Assembly (NCBI GenBank): GCA_028752905.1
Contig: JAQNBH010000004.1
Location: 34,567,392 to 34,631,391, forward strand
Direction of reading: 5' to 3'
Length of the DNA: 64,000 nt
DNA from: Cladorhizidae sp. MBARI D1340-BT2
Taxonomy: Eukaryota > Porifera > Demospongiae > Poecilosclerida > Cladorhizidae
Shown: piece by piece, positions 63,201 to 64,000 of the stretch
Layout: every line of letters starts with the position of its first letter
Numbering within the stretch: position 1 is the stretch's first letter
The notes under the pieces: model-generated
The model's input: only the letters and a program-made list of their open reading frames with translations
Databases searched by the model: none
Told to the model about the DNA's origin: nothing
Position numbers and translations under genes: made by a program

Positions 63201-63498
63201 CTAGCTCCTGTGGTCTAGCCCTAGCTCTGGTCTAGCCCTAGCTCCTGTGGTCTAGCCCTAGCTCCTGTGGTCTAGCCCTAGCTCCTATGGTCTAGCCCTA
63301 GCTCTGGTCTAGCCCTAGCTCCTGTGGTCTGGCCCTAGCATGGATTAGTACAACAAGAAGTTTCATACTCCACCCCCACCCTCCACTAATGAAATCTTAC
63401 CACAGATAGTCAGGAATTCTGCTGACATGTTCCTTGAAGGCAGGTGAGTCTGGTCCGTCAGAGTGCCACCGCACCAACATCTGAATCATCTTGGAGAT
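2652..63498 (-). CDS. LSS: Lanosterol synthase (oxidosqualene cyclase), C-terminal 15 exons
   Basis: This enzyme cyclises (S)-2,3-oxidosqualene to lanosterol, the first sterol of the animal sterol pathway; the family is a monotopic ER-membrane enzyme. The minus-strand join is 63498-63401, 54485-54458, 54390-54334, 47840-47769, 42974-42924, 41693-41596, 38662-38611, 25481-25279, 23917-23852, 23370-23290, 13598-13514, 13412-13327, 11318-11282, 10592-10551, 2786-2652. It totals 1191 bp, exactly 396 codons plus TGA, with all junction phases compatible and no internal stop. The catalytic motif DCTAE is at fragment residues 118-122. QW motifs end in QKRDGSW (234-240), QMVDGGW (286-292) and QLSNGDW (344-350). 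Adding 337 gives human numbering; T381, C449 and V453 are present, the lanosterol-type set, whereas plant cycloartenol synthases carry Tyr, His and Ile there. The end (733 by this count) matches the usual length of about 732. The N-terminal half lies right of the window. Homology is from memory of the family; the splice structure is read directly. Confidence 0.96.
2787..4345. other. LSS intron 14, right-hand unique part
   Basis: No exon or transposase was recognised here. Two fragments carry the words cccgtaccc (about 3490) and gggtatggg (about 3985), possible ends of a decayed dispersed repeat. A (TA)n run lies at about 3376-3396. Confidence 0.4.
4346..5787. mobile_element. Nonautonomous TTAA-target DNA transposon, palindromic (Kolobok/piggyBac type)
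   Basis: The element is bounded by TTAA at 4342-4345 and 5788-5791. Perfect 15-bp terminal inverted repeats GGGGGTGCTAGGGGT lie at 4346-4360 and 5773-5787. Inside, about 145-bp arms at 4967-5113 and 5388-5541 are inverted copies. A nested pair of perfect 22-bp arms, 5151-5172 and 5331-5352 (ATAACTCCAGATTGCTAAGTGC split as two), sits at the centre. No transposase is encoded. TTAA targets are used by piggyBac and Kolobok; termini starting with GG favour Kolobok. A partial copy of the inner arm recurs at about 40570-40660. Confidence 0.8.
5792..6200. other. LSS intron 14, unique spacer
   Basis: No feature was recognised between the palindromic element and the 69-bp minisatellite, apart from a short (CA) run near 6030. 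Confidence 0.4.
6204..8105. repeat. 69-bp minisatellite, about 27 copies
   Basis: The unit contains CACGTGCTGATAGGTGTAGT and CAACAATAGCAACAAGACAT. The 69-bp length equals 23 codons, so several frames stay open on both strands. Variants include cacgtg/catgtg, gcagtcaac/gcaggtaac and a rarer tgtggcagtcaacact. Occasional extra bases (gtagttgg) shift the frame. It lies in LSS intron 14. Confidence 0.97.
8106..9480. other. LSS intron 14, unique sequence
   Basis: This is an A-rich stretch (8110-8220) followed by unique sequence. Open frames around 8900-9170 on the minus strand have no family I recognise and no splice context tying them to LSS. Confidence 0.4.
9484..10314. repeat. 51-bp minisatellite with hairpin-forming unit
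   Basis: The unit contains TGGTGTATCAGGAGACACCA, itself an inverted repeat (CTGGTGT/ACACCAG), plus CCACCATGCATGTGTACATA. Some units carry an extra TACATGTACG. The 51-bp unit (17 codons) keeps many frames open. The array ends in a perfect hairpin at 10285-10314: 13-bp arms TTAGCCTGGTGTC/GACACCAGGCTAA with a 4-base loop. Confidence 0.96.
10551..10592 (-). CDS. LSS: LSS exon (residues 339-352), QW motif QLSNGDW
   Basis: This 42-bp exon encodes [14 protein letters not shown]. The family has NGDWPQ here; the Pro to His change is unusual but conservative of the QW core. The acceptor is ctgtgcag and the donor is gttggt. It is phase 0 on both sides. Confidence 0.93.
11083..11222 (+). pseudogene. Possible C-terminal tail of a non-LTR reverse transcriptase
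   Basis: The plus frame reads [20 protein letters not shown] and then [14 protein letters not shown] run of LR..FF..R..SSWN.LP..I is typical of the very end of many LINE polymerases. No catalytic domain precedes it. It is recognised by pattern only. Confidence 0.35.
11282..11318 (-). CDS. LSS: LSS microexon (37 bp, residues 326-338)
   Basis: This 37-bp exon encodes [12 protein letters not shown] after completing Arg. It matches the human segment HPDIEAQERGVR in place and phase. The acceptor is ttctcag and the donor is gtaata. It lies about 40 bp from the end of a 24-bp minisatellite. Confidence 0.9.
11360..13044. repeat. 24-bp minisatellite, about 70 copies
   Basis: The unit is ATGTGCCTACACTATGACCC + AGTG, eight codons long, giving long false frames. 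Variants are cctgcac, tgtctac and tatggccc. Near-homogeneous units suggest recent expansion. It fills most of LSS intron 12. Confidence 0.97.
13327..13412 (-). CDS. LSS: LSS exon (residues 298-326), [12 protein letters not shown]
   Basis: The exon encodes [20 protein letters not shown] and then ALLGLMAV. It corresponds to the human segment around SQIHNTCWAMMGLMAV. The acceptor gtgtgtag sits at the end of a long (TG)n tract rather than an ordinary pyrimidine tract. The donor is gtgaga. Confidence 0.95.
13415..13474. repeat. (CA)n/(TG)n microsatellite at an LSS 3' splice site
   Basis: The tract occupies most of the 101-bp intron 11. On the LSS sense strand it is (UG)n running directly into the acceptor gtgtgtag, with no normal polypyrimidine tract. 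Confidence 0.9.
13514..13598 (-). CDS. LSS: LSS exon (residues 269-297), QW motif QMVDGGW
   Basis: The exon encodes [20 protein letters not shown] then GGWGEDFA. Of three possible AG acceptors here, only caatag keeps the reading phase with the previous exon (GG plus A gives Gly), and it gives the best alignment. The donor is gtgagt. Confidence 0.95.
13638..14318. repeat. 36-bp minisatellite
   Basis: The unit is ATAACAATGTACCATATCAC plus CTTATTAGGACGCGAG, about 18 copies, some with one extra base (cctctatt). A block of about 140 bp containing a truncated unit (tatcacggacgcgag) is duplicated (about 14050 and 14190). It lies in LSS intron 10. Confidence 0.95.
14320..15605 (+). pseudogene. 5'-truncated non-LTR reverse transcriptase relic
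   Basis: It begins at the RT active-site region ([11 protein letters not shown], a Y/L-DD box). Frameshifted pieces continue: [20 protein letters not shown], then [20 protein letters not shown] (about 14650-14720). Next come [25 protein letters not shown] remnants near 15130-15165, and [14 protein letters not shown] near 15430-15470. Multiple stops and shifts show it is dead. An AT-rich 3' end with a (TAA)n tail ends near 15602, as in LINE-like insertions. I recognise the family pattern from marine invertebrate retroelements but cannot name the clade. Confidence 0.7.
15606..16205. other. Probable retroelement-derived sequence, unassigned
   Basis: GC-richer than its surroundings, with open stretches in two plus frames (for example [20 protein letters not shown], then [20 protein letters not shown] in another frame). 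This suggests a frameshifted coding relic. I do not recognise the family. Confidence 0.3.
16228..16752 (+). CDS. Unidentified open frame, possibly transposon-derived
   Basis: The 174-codon frame has ordinary amino-acid composition ([38 protein letters not shown]). A good donor site, gtaagt, occurs at about 16619 inside the frame. This may be the end of an exon, which would shorten the real coding part to about 130 residues. It lies between two transposon relics. No family is recognised. Confidence 0.3.
   Translation: MSLKTFSTTFANSASPMWMPTAVPTNVNVGGFVGGVAPGRKKILYENFPYPGIAPLTILHDYERLINAAAPRDWDLPDVLACQAARSGPPNPNLVGWMRASLLPRDQHINVDGLGVVATLAPENFQLPTTGKFVFSSNLMQKPDSEVPTVPKFRGRSPNWQLCPLVPNVTVSFN
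16753..17243. other. Intergenic-like sequence within LSS intron 10
   Basis: No coding or repeat feature was recognised, apart from a short inverted repeat in the segment around 17090-17130 (ttaattaggatctc/ctcctaattaa). Confidence 0.35.
17247..18444 (+). mobile_element. Merlin (IS1016-related) DNA transposon
   Basis: Terminal inverted repeats of 31 bp lie at 17247-17277 and 18414-18444. They begin AATTGCAGTTTAGGGGCCAC and differ at one position. They enclose the two-exon ISXO2-like transposase. I could not find an exact 8-9 bp target-site duplication in the flanks. The 128 bp from the left end also occur inverted at 18971-19101. Confidence 0.85.
17354..18365 (+). CDS. Merlin/ISXO2-like transposase, two exons
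   Basis: Exon 1 runs to 17761 and the 82-bp intron is 17762-17843 (gtggct..ctttacag). Exon 2 spans 17844-18365, so the joined frame reads FLRE then [18 protein letters not shown] zinc-ribbon-like CHGCGG...[10 protein letters not shown] motif lies near residues 34-82. The DDE-type core follows: [17 protein letters not shown], then IHTDEWRAY and [27 protein letters not shown] and the downstream E are the presumed catalytic positions. It is a cut-and-paste transposase. The frame is intact after splicing, but no upstream ATG is evident (17354 is TTG and the frame is open further left), so the start is uncertain. Confidence 0.85.
18568..18768 (+). CDS. Short unidentified open frame (death-domain-like?)
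   Basis: The 66 residues read [20 protein letters not shown] and then [20 protein letters not shown]. The second half has the spacing of the start of a death-fold domain (helix, then W), but that is weak. It lies between the Merlin right end and an inverted Merlin end, so it may be a captured fragment. Confidence 0.25.
   Translation: MEAEKEKIQDLINQIPDEKRSGLNKGISKEHIAKVSTYLSEWEKKSDTHDKVHSLLAEKWRTCGKV
18971..19101 (-). mobile_element. Solo inverted copy of the Merlin left end
   Basis: This is an inverted, about 90% identical copy of 17244-17371, from the shared CAAGCGCTTG palindrome out to the terminal CTGCAATTGTA. Together with 17247 it forms a larger inverted-repeat pair around the Merlin copy. 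Confidence 0.85.
19270..19797. mobile_element. Nonautonomous pogo/Tigger-like element
   Basis: The termini TACAGTAGACCCTCACTAAT (left) and its inverse near 19772-19797 face each other with a TA at each end. Inside, on the minus strand (19717-19526), [20 protein letters not shown] resembles the CENP-B/pogo helix-turn-helix. This suggests a deletion derivative of an autonomous copy. It sits inside the hAT first intron. Confidence 0.75.
20910..22071 (+). mobile_element. 5'-truncated LINE inserted in hAT, 10-bp TSD
   Basis: The target-site duplication CATGGTTAGA lies at 20900-20909 and 22072-22081. Removing the insert restores the hAT reading (TFMV then RFNIVFQ). The RT shows [12 protein letters not shown] then [12 protein letters not shown] (catalytic Y-ADD). 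Another frame continues [18 protein letters not shown]. The C-terminal finger [19 protein letters not shown] (C-x2-C...H-x4-C type) sits at about 21888-21945. Frameshifts and stops show decay. The 3' end is AT-rich with a doubled gggggtgtaaagat. Confidence 0.85.
22841..23289. repeat. Degenerate ~30-bp repeat near LSS exon and unique spacer
   Basis: From about 23137 to 23262 a degenerate unit (ACACCCACTCCAGAGGAGAC) repeats about four times. It ends about 28 bp before the exon at 23290. The rest is unique. Confidence 0.6.
23290..23370 (-). CDS. LSS: LSS exon (residues 242-269), [13 protein letters not shown]
   Basis: The exon encodes [20 protein letters not shown] and onward to RRYDL, matching the very conserved [17 protein letters not shown] block. 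The acceptor is ctggcag and the donor is gtacgt. It starts with one base and ends with two bases of Gly codons. Confidence 0.97.
23371..23851. other. LSS intron 9, no feature seen
   Basis: This is a 481-bp intron between two LSS exons. I saw no repeat or coding relic in it. Confidence 0.6.
23852..23917 (-). CDS. LSS: LSS exon (residues 220-242), QW motif QKRDGSW
   Basis: The exon encodes [20 protein letters not shown] followed by Glu, matching the stretch that ends QQRADGSWEG in human LSS. The acceptor is ctgtag and the donor is gtgagt. It enters with one base completing Arg and leaves with two bases of Gly. Confidence 0.95.
23925..24130. repeat. CA-rich simple repeat (ACACATC)n
   Basis: This is an imperfect ACACATCACAC-type simple repeat in LSS intron 8, immediately upstream of the acceptor at 23918. 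Confidence 0.9.
24296..24830. repeat. 22-bp minisatellite
   Basis: The unit GTACCAAGTACGGGGGTAGA plus GT repeats about 23 times in LSS intron 8. It is G-rich on the plus strand, so the sense RNA is C-rich. Confidence 0.95.
24850..25172. repeat. 32-bp TAGGG-rich minisatellite
   Basis: The unit contains GGTAGCTAGGGCAAGGGCTA and GGGTTAGGGC, with period 32. It looks telomere-like only because of the word TTAGGG; the spacing is not a telomere repeat. Confidence 0.9.
25279..25481 (-). CDS. LSS: LSS exon (residues 153-220), largest exon
   Basis: This 203-bp exon begins [18 protein letters not shown] and contains [20 protein letters not shown], nearly collinear with animal LSS. The acceptor is atttcag and the donor is gtgcag. 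It ends with two bases of an Arg codon. This exon gave the first firm recognition of the gene. Confidence 0.97.
25716..25848. mobile_element. MITE-like element with 25-bp perfect inverted ends
   Basis: Arms 25716-25740 and 25824-25848 are perfect inverse copies containing CTATTCAAAAGAGTCGGTTA. They enclose a GC-rich centre (ccgaggcgaagccgaggg). A second, weaker inverted pair (ACTTATACTACAT/ATGTAGTATAAGT, 25853-25865 and 25961-25973) follows at once, and its interior repeats a word of the first (gcgcctatgtaacct). Confidence 0.75.
25978..37965. repeat. Giant 24-bp satellite array (about 12 kb, roughly 500 units)
   Basis: The unit is CCTATAGTACTATATACATG plus CAGT. Three near-binary variations occur: tagTac or tagCac, catgCag or catgTag, and a 22-bp short form (tatacatg). 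CTATAGTACTATAG in the T form is a perfect palindrome. Higher-order repeats are visible: a period near 115 bp at 28090-28430, a duplicated block at about 31525-31770 and 32170-32415, and another pair at 29790 and 30218. It fills LSS intron 7. Confidence 0.98.
37966..38610. other. LSS intron 7, exon-proximal unique part
   Basis: This is unique sequence with a short direct duplication (about 38325-38390, acatggcacacatgtgaggct). No gene is seen. Confidence 0.45.
38611..38662 (-). CDS. LSS: LSS exon (residues 135-152)
   Basis: This 52-bp exon encodes [17 protein letters not shown] after completing a Lys codon. It aligns with the human stretch around ERLCDAVAV. The acceptor is attttag and the donor is gtaagg. 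The next intron holds the 12-kb satellite. Confidence 0.9.
38663..39470. other. LSS intron 6, unique sequence
   Basis: No coding feature was recognised. There is a short repeat of TTTATATTAAC near 38994-39030. Confidence 0.45.
39472..40045. repeat. ~56-bp minisatellite, about 10 copies
   Basis: The unit contains CCTGGGAGGAAGTGGCTGTC and ATTACCAGCTATATAAAT. Units of about 42 and 56 bp alternate through loss of the tattaccagc segment. It lies in LSS intron 6. Confidence 0.92.
40205..40510. repeat. 31-bp repeat (4-5 copies) and a 2-copy duplication
   Basis: CATGCAGTGGAATGGAACGG is repeated at 40208-40345. It is followed by a two-copy unit containing GCAGCAACAACTGCAGAGAA at about 40405-40510. 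Confidence 0.85.
40720..41362. repeat. 31-bp minisatellite with 219-bp higher-order repeat
   Basis: The unit is ATTACTCCTGATGAAGGCTT plus GAGCATCTAGT. A rare variant (cctgattaaagcttgagcag) recurs at 40891 and 41110, defining a higher-order period of 219 bp. The last unit runs into GTCGAAACGTCGAGAG, the same word found at 47930 and 58940, so the array grew from one end of a dispersed element. Confidence 0.93.
41596..41693 (-). CDS. LSS: LSS catalytic exon (residues 103-135), DCTAE motif
   Basis: The exon encodes [20 protein letters not shown] and onward to LQERC. It holds the catalytic Asp (residue 118, human D455), which protonates the epoxide, and the product-determining Cys112 and Val116 (human C449 and V453). 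The acceptor is gctccag and the donor is gtgagg. It ends with two bases (AA) of a Lys codon finished by the next exon. Confidence 0.97.
42127..42836. repeat. 36-37-bp minisatellite rich in AATAAA on the LSS strand
   Basis: The plus unit is CAGACATTTATTATTTTATT plus CTCAGACATGCACAGG, about 19 copies, in LSS intron 5. On the LSS sense strand each unit carries two AATAAA hexamers and one TGCATG. Confidence 0.95.
42924..42974 (-). CDS. LSS: LSS exon (residues 86-102), [12 protein letters not shown]
   Basis: This 51-bp exon encodes [17 protein letters not shown], matching the conserved PDNPPDYQKYYRQ block. The acceptor is ttttttag and the donor is gtagac. It is phase 0 on both sides. Confidence 0.94.
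42975..44744. other. LSS intron 4, unique sequence
   Basis: Minus-strand open frames at 43581-44075 have no family I recognise. A TACATGTACATG-rich simple stretch lies at 44200-44320. There are no other features. Confidence 0.4.
44745..47282. repeat. 32-bp minisatellite (about 79 copies)
   Basis: The unit is AGTCCTAGCCCTAGTCCTAG plus CCATACATATGT. It is very homogeneous, with occasional loss of one tagtccc block. It shares ATACATATGTAGTCCTA-like words with the 24-bp satellite of intron 7 (atacatgtagtccta). It lies in LSS intron 4. Confidence 0.97.
47769..47840 (-). CDS. LSS: LSS exon (residues 62-85)
   Basis: The exon encodes 24 residues beginning [13 protein letters not shown] and ending FFKVSQ, aligned with the less conserved stretch ending RLSQ in animal LSS. 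The acceptor is ttgcag and the donor is gtgatt. It is phase 0 at both ends. This is the most divergent exon, but its place, length and phase fit. Confidence 0.88.
47841..48550. repeat. Simple repeats and a dispersed-repeat fragment in LSS intron 3
   Basis: It contains a hammerhead-like dispersed word at 47919-47942, a TATATACATGTACATG-type simple repeat (48040-48170), (ATCT)n at 48258-48294, and a GGGGTGTG-rich tract (48410-48475). Confidence 0.8.
48552..49815. repeat. 27-bp minisatellite (about 46 copies)
   Basis: The unit is GCCTGCATGTTTGTGGGTCC plus CACTAGT, nine codons long. It produces a minus-strand frame of about 400 codons that is an artefact of unit length. The block cccgcatgtttg..tttgggggtccc recurs, indicating segmental duplications inside the array. 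Confidence 0.97.
49816..50320. other. Spacer between two arrays, LSS intron 3
   Basis: It has a short AT-rich repeat TATGGTATTAAATA (about five copies, 49970-50055) and otherwise unique sequence. Confidence 0.5.
50325..53364. repeat. 26-bp purine-rich minisatellite (about 117 copies)
   Basis: The unit GAACATGAGGGAGAGAGGCA plus AGCTAG is strongly purine-biased on the plus strand, hence pyrimidine-rich in LSS RNA. Variants (agaagc, gagaaggc, atgacgagag) recur in order, showing segmental duplications, for example 51235-51310 and 52730-52800. Confidence 0.97.
53365..53636. other. Unique spacer, LSS intron 3
   Basis: This complex sequence between two arrays has coding-like base use (around 53400-53560), but I recognise no family in either strand. 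Confidence 0.35.
53637..54075. repeat. 18-bp minisatellite
   Basis: The unit TGCTTCTTGTTAGGCGCG repeats about 24 times in LSS intron 3, with variants at the third and fourth positions after tagg. Confidence 0.95.
54334..54390 (-). CDS. LSS: LSS exon (residues 43-61), [12 protein letters not shown] block
   Basis: The exon encodes [19 protein letters not shown]. Thr44 of the fragment corresponds to human T381, a residue that is Tyr in plant cycloartenol synthases. The acceptor is gtcaag at 54391-54396 (reverse strand) and the donor is gtaaga at 54333-54328. It is phase 0 on both sides. Confidence 0.95.
54458..54485 (-). CDS. LSS: LSS microexon (28 bp, residues 33-42)
   Basis: This 28-bp exon encodes MGVDGMKMQ after completing the Trp codon. 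The acceptor is tgtttag. The donor is gcaagc, so the following 67-bp intron is GC-AG rather than [13 protein letters not shown] matches the highly conserved G-DGMKMQ block that precedes the substrate-pocket segment GTNGSQ. Confidence 0.9.
54486..54865. other. LSS intron 1, unique sequence
   Basis: No gene or repeat was recognised here. Confidence 0.45.
54866..55725. repeat. ~47-bp minisatellite (about 18 copies)
   Basis: The unit contains TTATAGTGACAGTAATATGC and TTCCTCTGTCTATAATACCT, with insertions of catgtat in some copies. It lies in LSS intron 1. Confidence 0.95.
56038..56954 (+). mobile_element. pogo/Tigger-like transposon relic
   Basis: Degenerate inverted ends TAGACCTTCGCACAACCGAAC (first 20 of it at 56039) and, inverted, GGGATATGTGAGGGTCTACT (about 56936-56955) match the pogo-type ends seen at 19270-19797. 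Inside, about 56265-56527 (plus) reads [20 protein letters not shown], then [11 protein letters not shown] and FSGSAG before a stop. This is the CENP-B/Tc5-type helix-turn-helix of Tigger transposases. The DDE domain is not recognisable. Confidence 0.7.
57181..57588 (+). CDS. Unidentified open frame with internal duplication
   Basis: The frame contains [20 protein letters not shown] and [16 protein letters not shown] 45-bp direct duplication (acctcaacagagaccaccaa) lies at 57224 and 57282. No family is recognised; it may be a transposon fragment next to the pogo relic. Confidence 0.25.
   Translation: MSINIGVQIFSRSPPQQRPPKHNQGSKGQYGYWYLNRDHQRLTKGARACQKNSDDLPGLPRICEDPIKDDEEATQHDCMYYLRVLQCTGLSRSAFAYYQRKKRTPSSCLVNSSVKIATTLKKSLSILRETKWTPS
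57598..58080. repeat. 26-bp CCAGCA-rich minisatellite
   Basis: The unit is CTCCAGCACCAGCACACCAG plus CACTAA with many shortened forms. It lies in LSS intron 1. Confidence 0.92.
58600..58780 (+). pseudogene. Non-LTR reverse transcriptase fragment
   Basis: The plus frame reads [20 protein letters not shown] and then, after a stop, LFADGAK. GVPQG.IL.P..F..YI and FADD (here FADG) are the RT motifs 4 and 5. It is short and broken. Confidence 0.6.
58902..59042. repeat. Large imperfect palindrome of a dispersed repeat
   Basis: Arms of about 65 bp (58902-58970 and 58979-59042) face each other. They carry TCTCTCGACGTTTCGAC and its inverse. The arm sequence also occurs at 41330-41395 and 47919-47975 in other LSS introns. 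Confidence 0.85.
59838..59992. repeat. ~76-bp direct duplication
   Basis: Two copies contain CTATGAATATGCCCTGTCTC and TTTAGCAAAACAGG. They give a short open frame of no recognised family. Confidence 0.8.
60385..60556. repeat. 20-bp minisatellite, short block
   Basis: The unit CTAGCCCTAGCTCCTATGGT repeats about eight times. It is the same family as the larger block at 62483-63345. Confidence 0.92.
61288..61902 (+). pseudogene. Broken C-terminal domain of an unidentified protein
   Basis: The frame opens with [20 protein letters not shown] after an acceptor-like ttgatttcag. It has an acidic run ([18 protein letters not shown]) near residue 90. It then crosses an in-frame TAG (61636-61638) into [20 protein letters not shown] and a TGA (61732-61734) into [20 protein letters not shown], ending at TGA 61900-61902. 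Continued protein-like sequence past two stops shows recent decay. The YD..SYIGKV..FM..W.WP.R.D pattern resembles a small beta-barrel domain seen in transposon-linked proteins, but I cannot name it. Confidence 0.5.
62483..63345. repeat. 20-bp minisatellite, long block
   Basis: The unit CTAGCCCTAGCTCCTGTGGT alternates with a 17-bp form (ctagccctagctctggt). It ends about 55 bp before the exon at 63401. The LSS sense strand carries UAGGG in every unit. Confidence 0.96.
63401..63498 (-). CDS. LSS: LSS exon (fragment residues 1-33)
   Basis: This exon starts [11 protein letters not shown] and ends in RIPDYLW, the conserved stretch just before the LDGMKMQ block. The acceptor is cacacag at 63499-63500 and the donor is gtaaga at 63400-63395. 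It ends with two bases of the Trp codon, completed by the first base of the next exon. I saw no further upstream exon between 63500 and 64000. Confidence 0.93.
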
Positions 63499-63619
63499 CT
63501 GTGTGCAACCATGAGGTAATCATAATCACGATGTCATGAATTCTATTAAAGCAGTGCAACAGATTGGTTGATTGGTTCACTTATTAACAAGCTAGGACAT
63601 GATTATGATAATATCTCAC

Positions 63620-63815
63620 ATATACTTTAAATAATGTCTCAGCCACATGAATAATGTATGATGTCTCAGTCGCACATCAGCCTCTATGAATAATGTCTCA
63701 GATGTTTCAGTATCTATGAATACTGTCTCAGCCACATGAATATTGTTTCAGTGTCTATGAATACTGTCTCAGCCACATGAATAATGTCTCAGCCATATGA
63801 ATAATGTCTCAATAG
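63620..63815. repeat. Degenerate ~20-bp repeat
   Basis: AATAATGTCTCAGCCACATG recurs about eight times with changes, in the intron upstream of the first LSS exon in the window. Confidence 0.75.
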
Positions 63816-63904
63816 AGTGCAGTTTTCTGTTGGTGTCACAGGTGGAAGCTATGGAGACTAGCTGCAAGTAACCAATTTTACTGCAAGTCTGGGAGGAGCC
63901 AAGC

Positions 63905-64000
63905 AGCTGGATCATACTAGGTAATGCTGGGTCATACTAGGTCATACTAGGCAGGGCTGGGTCATACTAGGTAGGGCTGGGTCATACTATGTAGGTAGGG
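63905..64000. repeat. ~20-bp minisatellite running off the window
   Basis: GGGTCATACTAGGTAGGGCT repeats about four times and continues past the right edge, so yet another intron array begins here. Confidence 0.85.

Overview
The window is eukaryotic and almost entirely the body of one gene. Fifteen exons on the minus strand, from 63498 (first in the window) down to 2652 (stop codon), join in one unbroken frame. They encode the C-terminal 396 residues of an oxidosqualene cyclase, best called lanosterol synthase (LSS). With a constant offset of 337 to human LSS numbering, the diagnostic residues fall on T381, C449, V453 and the catalytic D455, with three QW motifs following. The roughly 337 N-terminal residues and the promoter lie beyond the right edge. 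The animal-type cyclase, the metazoan DNA transposon families and the minisatellite-rich introns point to an invertebrate animal. A sponge is my best guess; this is an inference from the flavour of the transposon proteins and not proof.

Exons make up about 1.2 kb of the 61 kb gene span. The introns hold at least fifteen different minisatellites, nearly every long intron having its own: 20-, 26- and 47-bp units in the first intron; 18-, 26- and 27-bp units in the third; 32 bp in the fourth; 36 bp in the fifth; 31 and 56 bp in the sixth; about 12 kb of a 24-bp unit in the seventh; 22 and 32 bp in the eighth; 36 bp in the tenth; 24 bp in the twelfth; and 51 and 69 bp in the fourteenth. Many units are multiples of three, so they produce long but meaningless open frames on both strands.

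The remaining intron space holds decayed mobile elements. The tenth intron (13599-23289) is a transposon graveyard: a 5'-truncated non-LTR reverse transcriptase, an unidentified open frame, a Merlin/IS1016-like transposase with terminal inverted repeats and a short intron, and a hAT transposase pseudogene broken by a pogo-like element and by a LINE fragment with a 10-bp target-site duplication. The fourteenth intron holds a 1.44-kb palindromic element with TTAA target sites. The first intron holds a pogo/Tigger relic, an RT fragment and a broken C-terminal domain of unknown function. A second hAT pseudogene lies downstream of the LSS stop codon, at 461-1800.

Several repeats may matter for expression of the host gene. 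A (UG)n tract abuts one 3' splice site. The fifth intron carries about 20 tandem units with two AATAAA hexamers each on the sense strand, just upstream of the catalytic exon. Three arrays carry UGCAUG, the RBFOX motif, in sense orientation. Another intronic repeat family resembles a hammerhead ribozyme core. No rRNA, tRNA or CRISPR array was seen.
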